A stretch of DNA of 64,000 bases from Molanna angustata (Eukaryota > Arthropoda > Insecta > Trichoptera > Molannidae): NCBI GenBank assembly GCA_963576475.1, contig OY754980.1, positions 23,233,434 through 23,297,433 of the forward strand, read 5' to 3'. Position numbers and translations under genes: made by a program. Under the pieces are notes generated by a model. The model did no database searches. It was not told where the DNA came from and saw only the letters and a list, made by a program, of their open reading frames with translations. Positions 1-11,994 of the stretch are shown here, piece after piece (the stretch's first letter is position 1; each line of letters begins with the position of its first letter).

Positions 1-890
1 AATTATTTTCATGTTTTTCTTTTTGTTGGTTTGAATATGTATTCTGATATGTTTTCTCATTTGAGTATTCTTCTTTTTCATTTATTTTCAACCTTTTTTT
101 GATGTTTATTTGATTTTTTTTTTGTTCATGTATGATTTGATTTAATTACTTTTACTTTTATGTTGACTTTGCTTTGTATTGATATTTTTTATTTTTTTAT
201 AAGTGCTTCCCTCATCAAGCACAAGATTGTAATCTTTTTGATGAGGTACTGCAGGGAAAAATATGTAAGAATATTATTACTAGTGAATTTATATATTGAT
301 TAGTATTATAAAATTATTATGTTATGTTAAATAAATAAAAAAAAAATATATATAATTTTTTTTGTGTGTTCTTTCGTTTATCCAATAAGGGATTTTTACT
401 TTTACAAATCTTATTTTATTTGAGAATTAGTAATATTGTTCGGTTTAGATATCATTTATTTAATTCTTTGCTTAAATTTTATTTTCACTCTCCGCCACTG
501 ATATCCTAATAATTTTGTGTTATTGTTACAAATCTGCTTGTGTGTGTGTGTGTGTGCCACCGCACGACGTGGTTCATCAACTGCATATACTACAATAATA
601 TACTTGTAAATGGCAGGAAACTATACCTATAAATAATAGTTCTGCCAAATAAATTAAAAAAAAAAAAAAAAAGATTAGTCGTTGGGTCCTGTAGTCTTTC
701 TTGAATGAATTCTATGTAACTATATCGTCACAATAAACAATTTCTAATCTCTTCATTAGATGTTAAGTGAGACTAAAGTTAGCTTATGTAAGATTTTAGT
801 TAGCTCAATTTAAGTATTCAGAAAAATATCTCTGAAAATATCTGATTCCGATTTCGTTTCTCTCCTTTAGATTCTCCTTTTCGATTCTTC
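1..890. other. AT-rich stretch without recognisable gene
   Basis: Only simple sequence stands out: a short (TG)n near 539-556 and an A tract near 656-672. No coding region is supported. Confidence 0.5.
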
Positions 891-894
891 ACTT

Positions 895-1066
895 CGTTAT
901 TCGGGTTCGATTCCCTGTGGAGACACAGTTTTTAATTGTGTTTTTAGTCTGGATCTGTGAGACGAATAATATCAGAAGTCTCCAGAATGTGGCAACTTGT
1001 TATTGGGTGCGTGTTAAATTAATATTTGACATAGTACCTGTTAGTTTCCCGAGAAGTAATAAATAA
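895..1066 (+). mobile_element. Family F SINE, 5'-truncated
   Basis: Starts at the B box (GGGTTCGATTCCC). It continues through GGAGACACAGTTTTTAATTG, TCTCCAGAATGTGGCAAC, TTGTTATTGGGTGCGTGTTA and an A/T tail. The tRNA-like head is missing. Confidence 0.7.
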
Positions 1067-1099
1067 AAAATATATATGCATTTATTTATTTAAATTGAA

Positions 1100-1620
1100 T
1101 AGCTGCTTTTAGAAGTCCATCATTGTCGTTTCCTGCCCCATTCCATTTCATCCTAGGTCAGGCCTTTTAGTCATCAGTCTCCATGATCTGCCAGTCTGAG
1201 CTGTCTCCTGAGCTGTCTATGGTAAATAATCCTGAATATCTTTTGGCTGGGCTCTCTTCCAAACTTTTGTGCAAACACAAGTAAAATTGTTATTTTGATT
1301 TGTGTGATATTATTTTGTTATTTGTACCTTGTTTATTTGTGTTTATCTCATTTGCTGTGTTTTTTCTGTATATTATTGTCTATTTAACTAATAAAGTTGG
1401 GATTTAAAAATGAAAAAGAGGCATCTGCCCAACCGGGGACTTCGGGGGAGAATTGATGGGATGTCTGTACGTGGCCCGGACGGTGGCATTTTACACCATC
1501 CGAAGAAAAACGTGCACCAACACCTATACATTATCTGGCGTATGTGCGGATTCGAAAAGGAGACTTCATCTCCTAGAGCAAGTCCGGATGGTGGAGGGTC
1601 TTCTTAGTAGGTATCTTACC
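1100..1620 (+). other. Unassigned GC-richer segment
   Basis: It contains a 65-codon open frame (1410-1607) that I do not recognise. The sequence is directly followed by a LINE tail and could be part of the same element. I do not call it a gene. Confidence 0.3.
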
Positions 1621-1624
1621 TTCG

Positions 1625-1990
1625 CATGAGTGGCCATACTATCGTTGTTTGCCGTCCAGAACGAGTGGACTATAAAGTATGCCTGATGGTGTTGAAGGCT
1701 CTGAACGACTTGGCTCCACTTTGAATGTTCTATCTGGAAGAAAGGTTACATTGAGATCATTTGGATCTCATAGTACCAACTCTTTAAAAGAATTGGACAA
1801 AGTCAATGAGGCGCCTCACTATGATCGCGGTTTCAGTGTAAACGGGACTTTTAAATAAAATAAATTGCCCCTTGACATACGTGGAGCTCAGAGCATTGAC
1901 ACTTTCGGTGGACTTCTTAAGACTGCCTTGTTTCGTAGAGCCAACAAATAAGCTACAGCGTCGTTGCAGTGATCATGCATCACTAAACGG
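1625..1990 (+). pseudogene. CR1-like LINE ORF2 C-terminal remnant
   Basis: Broken frames read VLKALNDLAPL, RSFGSHSTNSLKEL, then KLPLDIRGAQSIDTFGGLLK and LFRRANK. These are the C-terminal motifs of CR1-type LINE ORF2 proteins. The 3' part reads TCACTAAACGGCACTTTATA. Stops make it inactive. Confidence 0.6.
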
Positions 1991-1999
1991 CACTTTATA

Positions 2000-3160
2000 A
2001 ATTATATTCATTATTTATTTTATTTCAATTTTTCTTCTAACGGGGCTACCTTAAAGGGACTCTATGAAAACTATTATTTAAACAAAATATGTTAACTAAT
2101 CTGTAAGTTAACATTTTTTACTGTAGGTATAATAACTATACCTACAGTAAAATTGTCGTTAAAAACAAAAAAACTTAAATCGTAGGAATAAATTTCTGAC
2201 CTGTCAATAAAATGAAAATTGGTTTCTGAATATATAACGAAGATTATGTGAAGTTGTCTGTAATAAGTGTCTTTAGATTGTGTATTCATTATTTAATACC
2301 AAAGATATTAATGCAGGTACGGTAGGAACATGACTGCATATTATTCAGTTTGTAGTACCACAGGGACATATGTCATCTGTGATATTTACCACAAAAGACA
2401 AACACCATTAATTCCACTGCATCTAAGTACAGAAGTAAGTATCAACCTTGTGGAGTTAGTATGATATATTCACTCCTTACCTAATATTAAGATGCTGGCG
2501 TTAATTGGATCCATTACACAGGCGCTATAGTAAACATACTTGATACAACTGATGATCAGTAAATTTATGATCCAAAACGATACATAAATTATACAAATTC
2601 ATTCGGAATGATTGGTGAATTTGTGAACTATGAACATAAACGTCACACAGTAATATCATTTAAATGACTAATTATGTATTCAAACGGCTTATACTATCTG
2701 TCGTAGTGTATTAAAAATTCAGTATTGTTAAGCGTTGAACAATTTATTTGTTCAATTTGGATCATTTTCTCACCATCGGCTATGGAATTCTTATTCTCAA
2801 TTACATAATATGTGCACGTCTCTTTTTTACCCATTTCTTTGATTTTCTTCTTCTTTGTCTTATGGGAGATGACAAATCATGACAAATCAAAATAAAATAA
2901 CATGATAAATCAAAATGAAAAATTTCAAATAACTTTTTAAATGAATGATATCTGTCATAATGTTAAATAAAAATACACGTATATTTTAAATCAAGAGGAA
3001 ATTACTTTAAGGAAATTTTTCTCCGAGTCATGACGTAACAAGAAAGTTTATGTACTTTCAAAGTACATAAAATACACAGAGTAGAATCTTCCTACTGCAT
3101 AAAATAAAATGTTGAGAATAGATATACTGGAAAGGAAATTAAAACCAAGTAGGTATAGGA
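2000..3160. other. AT-rich stretch without recognisable gene
   Basis: Nothing is seen here except the palindrome at 2115-2152. Confidence 0.4.
2115..2152. repeat. Short perfect inverted repeat
   Basis: TTTTACTGTAGGTATA pairs with its exact complement across a 5-base loop. Confidence 0.75.
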
Positions 3161-3229
3161 ATACTACGAACATACGAGTAGGTACATACTAAATATTATA
3201 TGCTTTATACGTTTTCCAAAATGTATTGA

Positions 3230-3825
3230 CAAATTAGTTGGGTTGTCTATAGGACGACTTGATAAGGAGATCGAACGAAGAGTTCTGGCAGGAAATAGAG
3301 TGAATGGAGCACTTAGACGAGTTATGAATGATCGCAACATATCAAAGGAAGCCAAAGTTGCCATTCATAACGCTATCGTAGTGCCAACCTTGACGTATGC
3401 AAGTGAAACCTGGACATGGCAGAAGTCACATGAAAGCAGAATAAATGCAGCTGAAATGAGATCGTTGAGAAGAACGAAAGGAAAGAATGTAAGATTAAGA
3501 AAGATGTCATTATTAGAATGAAAATTAACATATTCATATGGTTTGGCCTCATGGGGAGAATGAATAAGGAACGCCTGACTAAGAAAATGTACAGAGTGGA
3601 CAGGAACGGAATGAGAAATGGATGGCACGGCCATGTGAACGATATTCTGAAAGACGGAAATGTTAGTAGCGTGAGCAACAGACGAACATGTGTAAGACGA
3701 TGCATGAATGTGAACGAGGCGAGGGATGAGTGTCAGTATAGAAAAATGTGGCGTTCGGTTTTCTCTGCCTACCCCGCGAGGGACATGACAGAATGGTATG
3801 TATGTAAGCATGTCTATTGAAAACA
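3230..3825 (+). pseudogene. LINE ORF2 C-terminal fragment
   Basis: Two overlapping frames. The first (from 3243) reads GRLDKEIERRVLAGNRVNGA, then PTLTYASETWTW and RINAAEMRSLRRTK. The second (from 3518) reads FGLMGRMNKERLTKKMYR, NDILKDGNVS, RRCMNVNEARDEC and FSAYPARDMTEW. These are the end of a non-LTR polymerase after the RT domain. A GTATGTATGT tail marks the 3' end. A frameshift near 3518 and 5' truncation leave it inactive. Confidence 0.75.
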
Positions 3826-4000
3826 TAATAATAATTATAAACACTTTCTTGCACTCTGCGCAAGTGGCGAATTTATTGCTATGACAATTTCTTACAACTT
3901 ATCAGTTTTTCCATCCCAGAGAAGCAATATTTGCGTGAGAAATGAATTTAAATCAATTTCTACTCTGCAGGGGATCGAACCCAGAACGATCTTATCGAAG
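3825..4000 (-). mobile_element. Family D SINE copy
   Basis: Shares TTGCACTCTGCGCAAGTGGC, CCCAGAGAAGCAATATTTGC and a B-box-like GGTTCGATCC (minus strand) with 52755-52930. An (ATT)n-like tail lies at its left edge. Confidence 0.6.
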
Positions 4001-4612
4001 CCACGGCGGTCGGCATTTTAATATGTTATAAAACAATTAAGGCAGGTATTTGAAAAAAAAATACATCTGTTCAATTTTTTTTGAGCTGGGGTGACTAGGT
4101 TCCAGAAAGAAGGTTTTTTTTTATAAAGTACTAGCGGACCCGACAGACGTTGTCCCGCACGAACGTTGGCTTGCCTGTTATTAGCTGGTTTAACAAACAT
4201 AAAAATGGAAGTGGATTAAAAGGAAGCAAGACATCGAATATTTTATTTATCTATTTATTTATTTATTTATTTTTCACACCTTTATCACAAAGACTATTAT
4301 GAAGATTACTGCTGCCCAACTAGGTAACCCTGTTCTAGGGCTAGCAGTTTACAATTTTACCAAGCCAAATATTTGACATTTTGGTTATACATAGTTACAT
4401 AGAGCGGTCACCAGACATCACAACACAGTAAATTACAATATTACATAGTTACCAATATCTTTAACACAAAAGTATAAACTGATACAGTAAATTTTGATAT
4501 GTTATTATTCTAATATTATTTCTACCATAATATGCACACCCGTTGTTGTCATTTATGTTATGTAGCAGTTTGACATTAAAATTTGCTCTGTGGTCTTCTC
4601 AACGTATAATTA

Positions 4613-4810
4613 TTTTAATTATTGCATATGCGCAAACATTGGATTTTTTTCCCTGTCGGGAGTCAAAGATATTTTTTAACAGATTTTTAATTATCTCAAT
4701 AGAGACGAAGTTGGAATATTTACTGTAGGAGAACCGGGAAAACCGGTTCACCTACAGTAAATATTCCAACTTCGTCTCTATTGAGATAATTAAACATCTG
4801 TTAAAAAAGG
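4613..4810. mobile_element. Family B fold-back element, collapsed to a near-perfect palindrome
   Basis: Inverted arms of about 65 bp (4672-4738 and 4744-4808) share AACAGATTTTTAATTATCTC, AATAGAGACGAAGTTGG and ACTGTAGGAGAACCGG, with almost no loop. Other copies keep an internal region of a few hundred bases. Confidence 0.8.
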
Positions 4811-4960
4811 AAGCAAGACACATTACATTGAGATGACAGTGATATACCTATCGTCATAATACCACTTAAAACAGAATAAACTTGTAAAAAACTATATAGC
4901 TTTATACAATAATAAAAAAAATATACAAATAACTTAATAATTTAATAAAATATTAAAAAT

Positions 4961-5510
4961 ATGAAATTAAATGTGTTATATAAAATAAATGCAATTAAAC
5001 AAATATGTAAAGAATATTTCACTAACCAAATTCACCCTATAGACAATCTAAGAATTGGTCCTCGCACAAGTGGAATGATAAATATCCCAAAGAAAAATAC
5101 ATCTTTTGGCCAAAATCATTATTCATATTATGGGGTGAAGTGGTTTAATGATTTACCAGTGGATATGAGAATAGTGGCGCAAAATAATTTTGGTGGTTTC
5201 TTGGTATTGCTGAAAGACTTTTTGAAGTAACATTTTTCTTGTGTATTCATTGTGTGTTGTTTATTTTCAATTTGTGTATTTTTATTTATTCTACAGACCA
5301 ATTTTGTATTTTTTTTTTCTCTCTTTATATATAATATTATGTATGTTTGTATCTAAATATGTATGTTATTGTAAATAGATTAGTGCCTAGATTAAGATGT
5401 ATGTATATAAATAGATTAGATAGTTTGTAGATTTGTGAAATGTGACTCACTTCAAAGCACGAGAAAACTCTTTTTGAAGTTGAGTCATAAAAAAAAAAAC
5501 AAAATTATAA
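4961..5510 (+). pseudogene. LINE ORF2 C-terminal fragment with 3' UTR
   Basis: An 89-codon frame ends GVKWFNDLPVDMR, NNFGGFLVLLKDFLK. This is the layout of Jockey/CR1-type ORF2 C-termini (a W-F/L-N-x-L-P block followed by a short helix ending in K). The downstream part ends in an A tract near 5490. Only the last 90 residues remain. Confidence 0.55.
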
Positions 5511-5567
5511 TGTATCTTTTTAAAAATTGTATATATTGTTGTATTGTGTATTTTTCTTTGTTATTTT

Positions 5568-5598
<31 letters not shown>

Positions 5599-5879
5599 AA
5601 TACCGCAGAGAGCGTTGAGAAAAACATCAATTTTAATGGCATAGCCAACATTGCATAATATTATCACATATCGGAAAGCAATGTCGCCAGTATTCTAAAT
5701 GCATATTCCGAAAATATTTACACCGATTGAGATTTTTATAAAATTCCTTTTTGTGAATCTAATCCATTCCGGGACTCACACAAACACACACAAAAAGTTT
5801 CATCAAAATCGGTTCAGCCGTTTAGGAGGAGTTCAGTGACATACACACGTACAGAAGAATTATTTATATAAAGAAGATA

Positions 5880-6390
5880 TGTATACATATACATATACTC
5901 AGATCATCTTCTTATTCAAATATTTCTATGATTAATTATATACTTATTTAAAAAAAATTGATAATTTAAAAAAAGGTCATACACTGTAATCTATATTTAA
6001 TTTATAACTACTTTTAACTCTTATAAATTAAACTATTTTCAAAGTCAACAATATATTTCAATAATGAGTATTATTATGTACACAGGTAAAACGCGACATA
6101 CATAAATAATATGCAAGTCAGAGATAAAATAATGTCCTAATTAAATAATAAAATAGATACAACTTGCAAGTCATGGTAATATAATGGAAATAAATTATTG
6201 TAATAAATTTGTCAATATGTAACATAATGATATAGGTAGTTGATAATTTATTAATACGAGTACGTTGTAGCCAATACTAAACTCTCCACCACAAAACATT
6301 ACAAAAAATATAAAATCTATATACATAGGTACGTGAAGTGAATTTTTAATTAAACTTCGCACACGGAGGAGTTTGAGATTTGGCATCGTT
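5880..6390. other. AT-rich stretch without recognisable gene
   Basis: No supported feature is visible. Confidence 0.4.
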
Positions 6391-6406
6391 AAAGTTTACA
6401 TATATG

Positions 6407-6697
6407 AGAGCGGTGATAGCCCAGCGGTAATGTCTTCGCCTCACACGCTTGAGGTCGACGGTTCGAATCCGGGCGGGGCACGCACCTCTGGATTTTTAAA
6501 AAATCTATGTGCGGATTTATATCACTAGCTATGTGTAACTATAATCCAATTTGTCTGGTTCCCCTTTCTAAGGGTTACGAAGGTCAGATGGCAGTCGCTT
6601 CAATGTAATAACCAGACTCGCCAATTCTAGGATCATGGTCAAAGCGTACCCCGATAGAAACGGGACAAAAGCGCTAAGGGGAAAGAAGAAGAAGAAG
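6407..6697 (+). mobile_element. Family E tRNA-derived SINE with perfect 16 bp target-site duplication
   Basis: The head has Pol III boxes: A box GATAGCCCAGCGGTAATG and B box GGTTCGAATCC. The body includes GTCTGGTTCCCCTTTC and CGTACCCCGATAGAAACGGG, and the tail is (GAA)n. AAAGTTTACATATATG occurs at 6391-6406 and 6698-6713. A second copy is at 15416-15703 (inverted). Confidence 0.9.
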
Positions 6698-6769
6698 AAA
6701 GTTTACATATATGGAGGAGGATTGGAGAAAGCTAGTATTTATACATACTAGTTGCATGTTACACATGAG

Positions 6770-7469
6770 ATCCAACTGTCGATAGCGATAGTATGTATAG
6801 TTGAAGAATATGTACCAAACTATAAACCCATAAATACAAATTGTTGAATATTTTCAGATATTTTGTTTTCTATACAACATATGTAGGTATGTATGTCAAG
6901 ATAGGATAGTATGGAGGAAGATCTTTTTTTCCTACCCAAAATATGAAAATAGCATGATGGTATGTATGTATGTTTGGAGATGAAGTATCAAACTATTAAG
7001 TCTTCTTACATATTGTGTATAGGCGACTGCCATACAAAATGTATGAAGCGATGTCGTCACTAAATACAATGTTAATATTTTTTATAGAAAATTTAATTAT
7101 CTAGTTGGGTTGTTTCGGCTTTTTTCGATATTTTTAAAAAAAATGGAAATATAGGCAGTTAAACTCATAAATTTATCATAAAAAAATATTTTTCTTAATA
7201 AAAAATGTTTGAGAAACCCTGGAATTTTTTGAAAAAACTAATTTGAGATTTTGTATTTGTCTATGTTTGTACCAATTTTCAGCGTTCTAGCTTTTATAGT
7301 TTCTGAGATATATGGAAAAATAAAAATTCAAAAATTGATAACCCCTGACTGAAACAAAAATTCGAAATTCTGAATATAAAAGTTTTGTAGGCCTGTATTT
7401 TTTTATATATTCTGAAATTTCGGGCTCTGTAAATTGAGCGGATCTAAAGTTATAAGGGACACACACACA

Positions 7470-7512
<43 letters not shown>

Positions 7513-7740
7513 ACACACAGACACACACACAGACACACGAAATGTTCTACTCCGAATTCTGAGTAAATCCGTGTATGGAACATATATGCTGCAAAGTCTC
7601 TAAGTTGGTGTTTTTTGACTTCAAAGTTGGATAAGCCGTGAAAAAAGTAGACCTCTGCATACAATTCTCGCGTATCCTGGCTTGAAACATTGTCGATATG
7701 TTAAGAGAACAAAGTTCTCCTGAAAAAATCGACAGTTGGA
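6770..7740 (-). mobile_element. Family A inverted-repeat element, copy 1
   Basis: Ends in ATCCAACTGTCGAT and its complement. It contains a (CA)n tract (7455-7535) and a subterminal palindrome around GAGAACAAAGTTCTC. Related copies are at 13977-15007, 26224-27232, 43689-47675 and 48480-48980 (partial). No transposase frame is seen; the open frames here come from the CA tract. Confidence 0.82.
7455..7540. repeat. (CA)n microsatellite within family A copy 1
   Basis: Runs of ACAC with occasional AG and AT interruptions. Confidence 0.9.
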
Positions 7741-8170
7741 ATATTTAAATCGAATATTTTTTTAATTGCAAATACGAAAACATTGGATTTTTTCCCTTTC
7801 GGGAGTCATAAAATTATACTATTGCCATATATGAGGTAACGAAGAAACTTTTTTTGTAACGCCATCTATTGAAAAATTAGTTTACTTGTAAACAATGAAA
7901 GCACATGTAAATGAGGTGACGATGTCTCGCACAGATGTCACCCCTGAACTGTACCAGAAATATTGTTTCATTTTTGACTTGTTTACCTACAACTTGTACC
8001 AACGTGTATGTAAATCGAATATTTTTTTTAATTGCATATACGCAAACATTGGATTTTTTCCATTGTAAGCGACAGTTGTCACGTAACTGGCAACTGTCAC
8101 TTCCATACATTGAGTTATCTTTTCTTGAGTTAAATGACACGTTGTCTAGGGGGGCAGGTCCTATGGAAGA
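7741..8170. repeat. Family B and family H fragments
   Basis: The head ATCGAATATTTTTTTAATTG, the TTCGGGAGTC block and GTAACGCCATCTATTGA match family B. From about 8065 GACAGTTGTCACGTAACTGG and GACACGTTGTCTAGG match the repeat at 30085-30215 (family H). Confidence 0.5.
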
Positions 8171-9180
8171 TTAATTTATTGCTATATCTACTAATTTATT
8201 CCTATTATTAGTATGATCGTTTCGCTTTTTCCGGGTCTTATCTAGAAATAAAATAAAACTATATTTTCATAAAATTCTACAGTAGGTAAAAACGTTATTT
8301 CAATAGAGAATTCTTCATGTCGTGCATTTACAATATATAGGTACATATTTCAAATTGTTATTTCTAGATTATCTTAACGTATGGTATTTATTGAAGTTCT
8401 TGAGATATCTGTGCCTGAGAGTTTATGGTTATTAAATGTGACTTTTCCCGTCTGAATAACTTCTTGGTATTTTAAGGTACCATTGATTTCAGAAAAGAAA
8501 AAAAATACATATTTGCGCATGCGTTTCGTCAACATTATAAGAGGGAATATTTAATACTCGGCAATCTTTAAGAAATTTCGTTTTACATGTGTTCTTGATT
8601 ATTTCCTGAGACTGTATAAATATCCAACCAACCAACCTTCAAATATATAATAACCGCAGTGGCACAGTTGTTAAACCATTTATCTTCAGTTGGGCTGTAA
8701 ACACTGGTTCGTTGGAGAAAATGACGGCTAATACTGACTTTAATTGTGCGTATAGCTAATTTTAAGCTAAAGACAAAGAAAAACGTCGATATACTCCAAC
8801 TAGATCATTTAATTGTTGAATATAATCAAACGTCGATCATAAAAAAATTACCTGCAATAGTTTACACAGCAGTCAGTCACATCTATTTATTACCTGTACT
8901 TACTGTACTGAAAATTTTTCCGGTAAATGCCATAGTCGCTTGTTCTTAAGATCCAGTTTACTGCCTCCCAGACGTGTGAATTTTTAATATAGTATTAAGA
9001 TACCAGTTTTACGGTCCCATATGGTGAAGCTTTACCTTTTTTTTTTGTTTCCATTCAAACCCTTTTTTTAGACATGGCGTACCTTAGTGAAATATTTATA
9101 GTTGTTCTCGCCATAAAATCACACCGCCATTTTTTGTTCACAAAATGAACTCTATTTTGCACCATTGTTCAATTTGACGA
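8170..9180. other. AT-rich stretch without recognisable gene
   Basis: A 67-codon open frame (8746-8949) shows no recognisable motif and is not supported. Confidence 0.4.
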
Positions 9181-9204
9181 CTTTTGTAGGTTGTGCAACA
9201 GATG

Positions 9205-9960
9205 AAAAACGAAAGGGTTGTGGGCAACGCTATTTTCCTCACTACTAAGTCACCCCACAAAGTATTCAAATATGTATGGAAAAATTCAGCATTTTATGGA
9301 ATGAGTTTGTCAAATTATTTTTTATTAAAATATTTAACTATGAAAACATGATAATTCTTCAATGTCATTTTATGGAAGTGATGTGTCTTTTTAGAAATTT
9401 GAAAACAAATCAAATTTTAAGTTTCCTGTTCTTGGGGTCTCTGGAATATTTGACAGTTAGATAAATTGAGAAGCACTGCTCGGATACCCTTCAAAATCTA
9501 ACGGGGTCTAAGCGAGTATTAGATATACAAATTTTAAAATTTTTAAAAGAATTTAAGGAGAAGGTACTTTAGTCTATAATCGATAATGTAGAATAAACAC
9601 CACATACATAGCACACCGTACACAGCACACACGTGAAGATACATTGTGATGAAATTTTCAGAATAAATTTTCAGCATGATACTAGTTGATATTGTTTATT
9701 GTATTTTATTCCCCCTAGGTTCTTTACAGAACACTTGGGTTCATAGTTACATGGTTTACAATATTATGGTCACAGTAATTGATATAATGCATTGAAATAA
9801 CATGACATCGTGGTTTAACAGAGTACATATTTATATAGTATACTAAAGAGTAAATAAAAAAATTATCTTAAACATGCGAACTCATATCTTCCCACTATAT
9901 CCCCTTGGGGTGTTAACATAGATTGGCACCTTGTCAAAAGTCAGAAAAGGGAGAGATCCA
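9205..9960 (+). mobile_element. Family C MITE, copy 1, interrupted
   Basis: Aligns with 19320-19890 through the AACATGATAATTCTTCAATG and TTTAGTCTATAATCGATAA blocks and the GATACATTGTGATGAAA block. A foreign segment of about 170 bp (roughly 9690-9865) splits it before the last 60 bp. Confidence 0.65.
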
Positions 9961-10700
9961 CATCTTATATTATTCTTTTAAAAAATAAAGTTTTCAAATT
10001 TTAATATTAATAAAATCGGACATTTTTGTTTTATTCTAAATTTCATAATTTTGCTAAAGGAGTAAATAATATGATATTACTTTATTATTTTTATATTCAG
10101 TCATGGCCAATCCCACATTGTGAGATAACCAGCGATATGTAAGCGCGAGTGCGTTGCTTTATAACAGGAAGCACGCAATGTGCGTGTATCCCCATACACC
10201 AAGCTCTTCATATATAAAAAAGGCAACATAAAGTAGGATAACCAAATTGTTACTGCTACCAATATTTCAACCAAACTTTTTGATCAGTAACTGAAGTTTA
10301 GCTTATAATATAATTGTACGGCTTGACTGTGTGCCTAAAAAAATGGTTAGAGTAATCAAATGTTTGTTTACTCTAACCAAATTTTAAGGAATTTTTATCC
10401 GAAGATTATTTGCGTGTTCAAAAGTATTGTCAAAACTCATCTCTCTATATTAGATATACTACAGACAATAATTATTGGGGCAACTGATAATTTATAGAAT
10501 GAAAGATAGTACTCACTCTGAAAAGTATGTTTTACATTGTAGTTGTTTAATAATTATGGTATTTAATTAATACAGAATAAGAATGTCGAGGAGAATCCGC
10601 GATACGTCAAGCCACGGCACTGGAAATAATCCCGAATGTTTAGCGTAGGTGGGGACAACTGTTTGTAATTTCAGCTTGCGTTGGTAGCAATGATGTGAAG
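9960..10700. other. Mostly unassigned; family G fragment at about 10095-10210
   Basis: The part around CATGGCCAATCCCACATTGTG and GCACGCAATGTGCGTGTATC resembles 17640-17770 and 24930-25030. The rest has no visible feature. Confidence 0.4.
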
Positions 10701-10704
10701 TTAG

Positions 10705-10785
10705 GGATGTGCGGACATCATAGGGATGTTCCGCCACACAATGATCACAGTTAGATACCTAACTAGGACCATGAAGGCCGACAAT
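10705..10785 (-). mobile_element. Family F SINE fragment
   Basis: Degraded tRNA-like head: ATACCTAACTAGGACCATGA and AGGCCGAC. Confidence 0.4.
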
Positions 10786-10789
10786 TTAT

Positions 10790-11735
10790 AAAAAAAACTT
10801 AATTAAAAATCATTATCCTATAGTGTACAGTGTACACTCACAGTCATGTTGATTAATTCATTATTTTTAATAGTTGGCTGTGCTTCAAAGCGATTGTTCT
10901 CGATTATAAAGGCATCAGTATTCTGTATGTATTGATCATCGCTAATTAAACTGTGTTTTGTTAATAAGTGAAGGCATACACAGCTTGTTTATACATCTCT
11001 CGGTTAAGTCCTGTATAAATATAAAGTTTCCTTCGAGGTATATCTAATATTATTCGCAAAGAAATATAATCCTGTCGTTATAAGTTCTGATTAAAATTTC
11101 ATAAAGAAACTTGCACAAAGCTTAGAGCTTATCCAAAGATGAAAATTCTTATGTTTACCTCGAGCGATACAAGTTAAATATTGCAAATAATATTTCGCAA
11201 AGTAGAGAAGGGCGATATGTAATAAAATTTTATATTTTTAATAAACAATACCTGTTAAGTTTTTAGTACCACGATTTTGATCTTTCTTCGCCATTGTGAA
11301 AATGTAACAATCATGACAATATTTGCTGCTAGTATTTTTTAAGTCTTAGATAGTCTTTTTGGATAAATTCAATCAACAAACAATTATAAAAATAATAAAA
11401 ATGGAACACAAACTTTGTACCTATATATACTTCTCCTTTACAAAGGTTTACTTTTGAAAAGTAGAAGTATATAATATACAAAGTTTGTGTTTCATTTTTT
11501 TAAAAATGGATCTCCACAAATTTTCAATTTCGAAGAATTAAAAATTTATATACTTGTAGCGAAATTGATAATTAATAGATTTTTATTTTTAGTAACGCAC
11601 TTAGTTTGGGCTGGAGCTCATTGAAGGGCAGGGGGCGGTTGAACCCAAAGGGTCAACGATGGTGCCTGCATTTAAGAAGATACAAGCTTAGGCGTCAGGT
11701 GGCCACCGTCTCAAATGAGTTGGCCATTATATCGA
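10790..11735. other. Non-coding stretch with one long hairpin
   Basis: The only structure seen is the inverted repeat at 11404-11493. Any 5' LTR of the gypsy element downstream would be expected here, but I cannot find it. Confidence 0.4.
11404..11493. repeat. Inverted repeat with arms of about 30 bp
   Basis: ACACAAACTTTGTACCTATA with TATACTTCT pairs with AGAAGTATATAATATACAAAG and TTTGTGTTT across a loop of about 28 bp. Confidence 0.7.
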
Positions 11736-11744
11736 ACAAGGTGG

Positions 11745-11990
11745 GAGAATGCTTTGATATTAAATGATGATAACTGGTCTGCTAAAAATAAACGAGCTTT
11801 CTTAATAAACTCATTGACTCAGGACAAATTCAAATTGGTAACTGATCTTTTCTTTATTTTTTTTTTTTTATTTCATTATCTGTAGATAAAGTTACTCATG
11901 AAAAATTATTAGAATTATTAAACAATCATTTTCAGGATGAAACAAGTATTTTTGAAGCTAGATAAATTTTTTCCAGAGCTTCTCAGAGTA
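11745..11990 (+). pseudogene. Ty3/gypsy gag fragment, frameshifted
   Basis: One frame reads LNDDNWSAKNKRAFLINSL and KFKLVTDL, then after a shift KVTHEKLLELLNNHFQDETS. This resembles the capsid part of gypsy gag from insect elements. It is joined almost directly to integrase sequence, so protease, reverse transcriptase and RNase H are missing. Confidence 0.6.
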
Positions 11991-11994
11991 ATAC

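Larger units (their letters stand above)
4130..5880 (+). mobile_element. Composite Lep1/Helitron-like repeat with nested insertions
   Basis: The head ACTAGCGGACCCGACAGACG (4131-4150) and the 3' segment TTTCATCAAAATCGGTTCAG (about 5798-5817), followed by CCGTTTAGGAGGAGTTC, match sequences I know as a widespread insect repeat. Between them lie a T/A-rich repeat (4240-4560), a family B palindrome (4613-4810), a LINE tail (4961-5510) and (AAT)n at 5568-5600. The name is from memory and unchecked. The head recurs at 22449-22470. Confidence 0.45.

Noticed and set aside
6407..6480. A genuine tRNA gene
   Set aside because: A and B boxes are present, but the acceptor and anticodon stems do not pair well, and the sequence is the head of a SINE with a target-site duplication.
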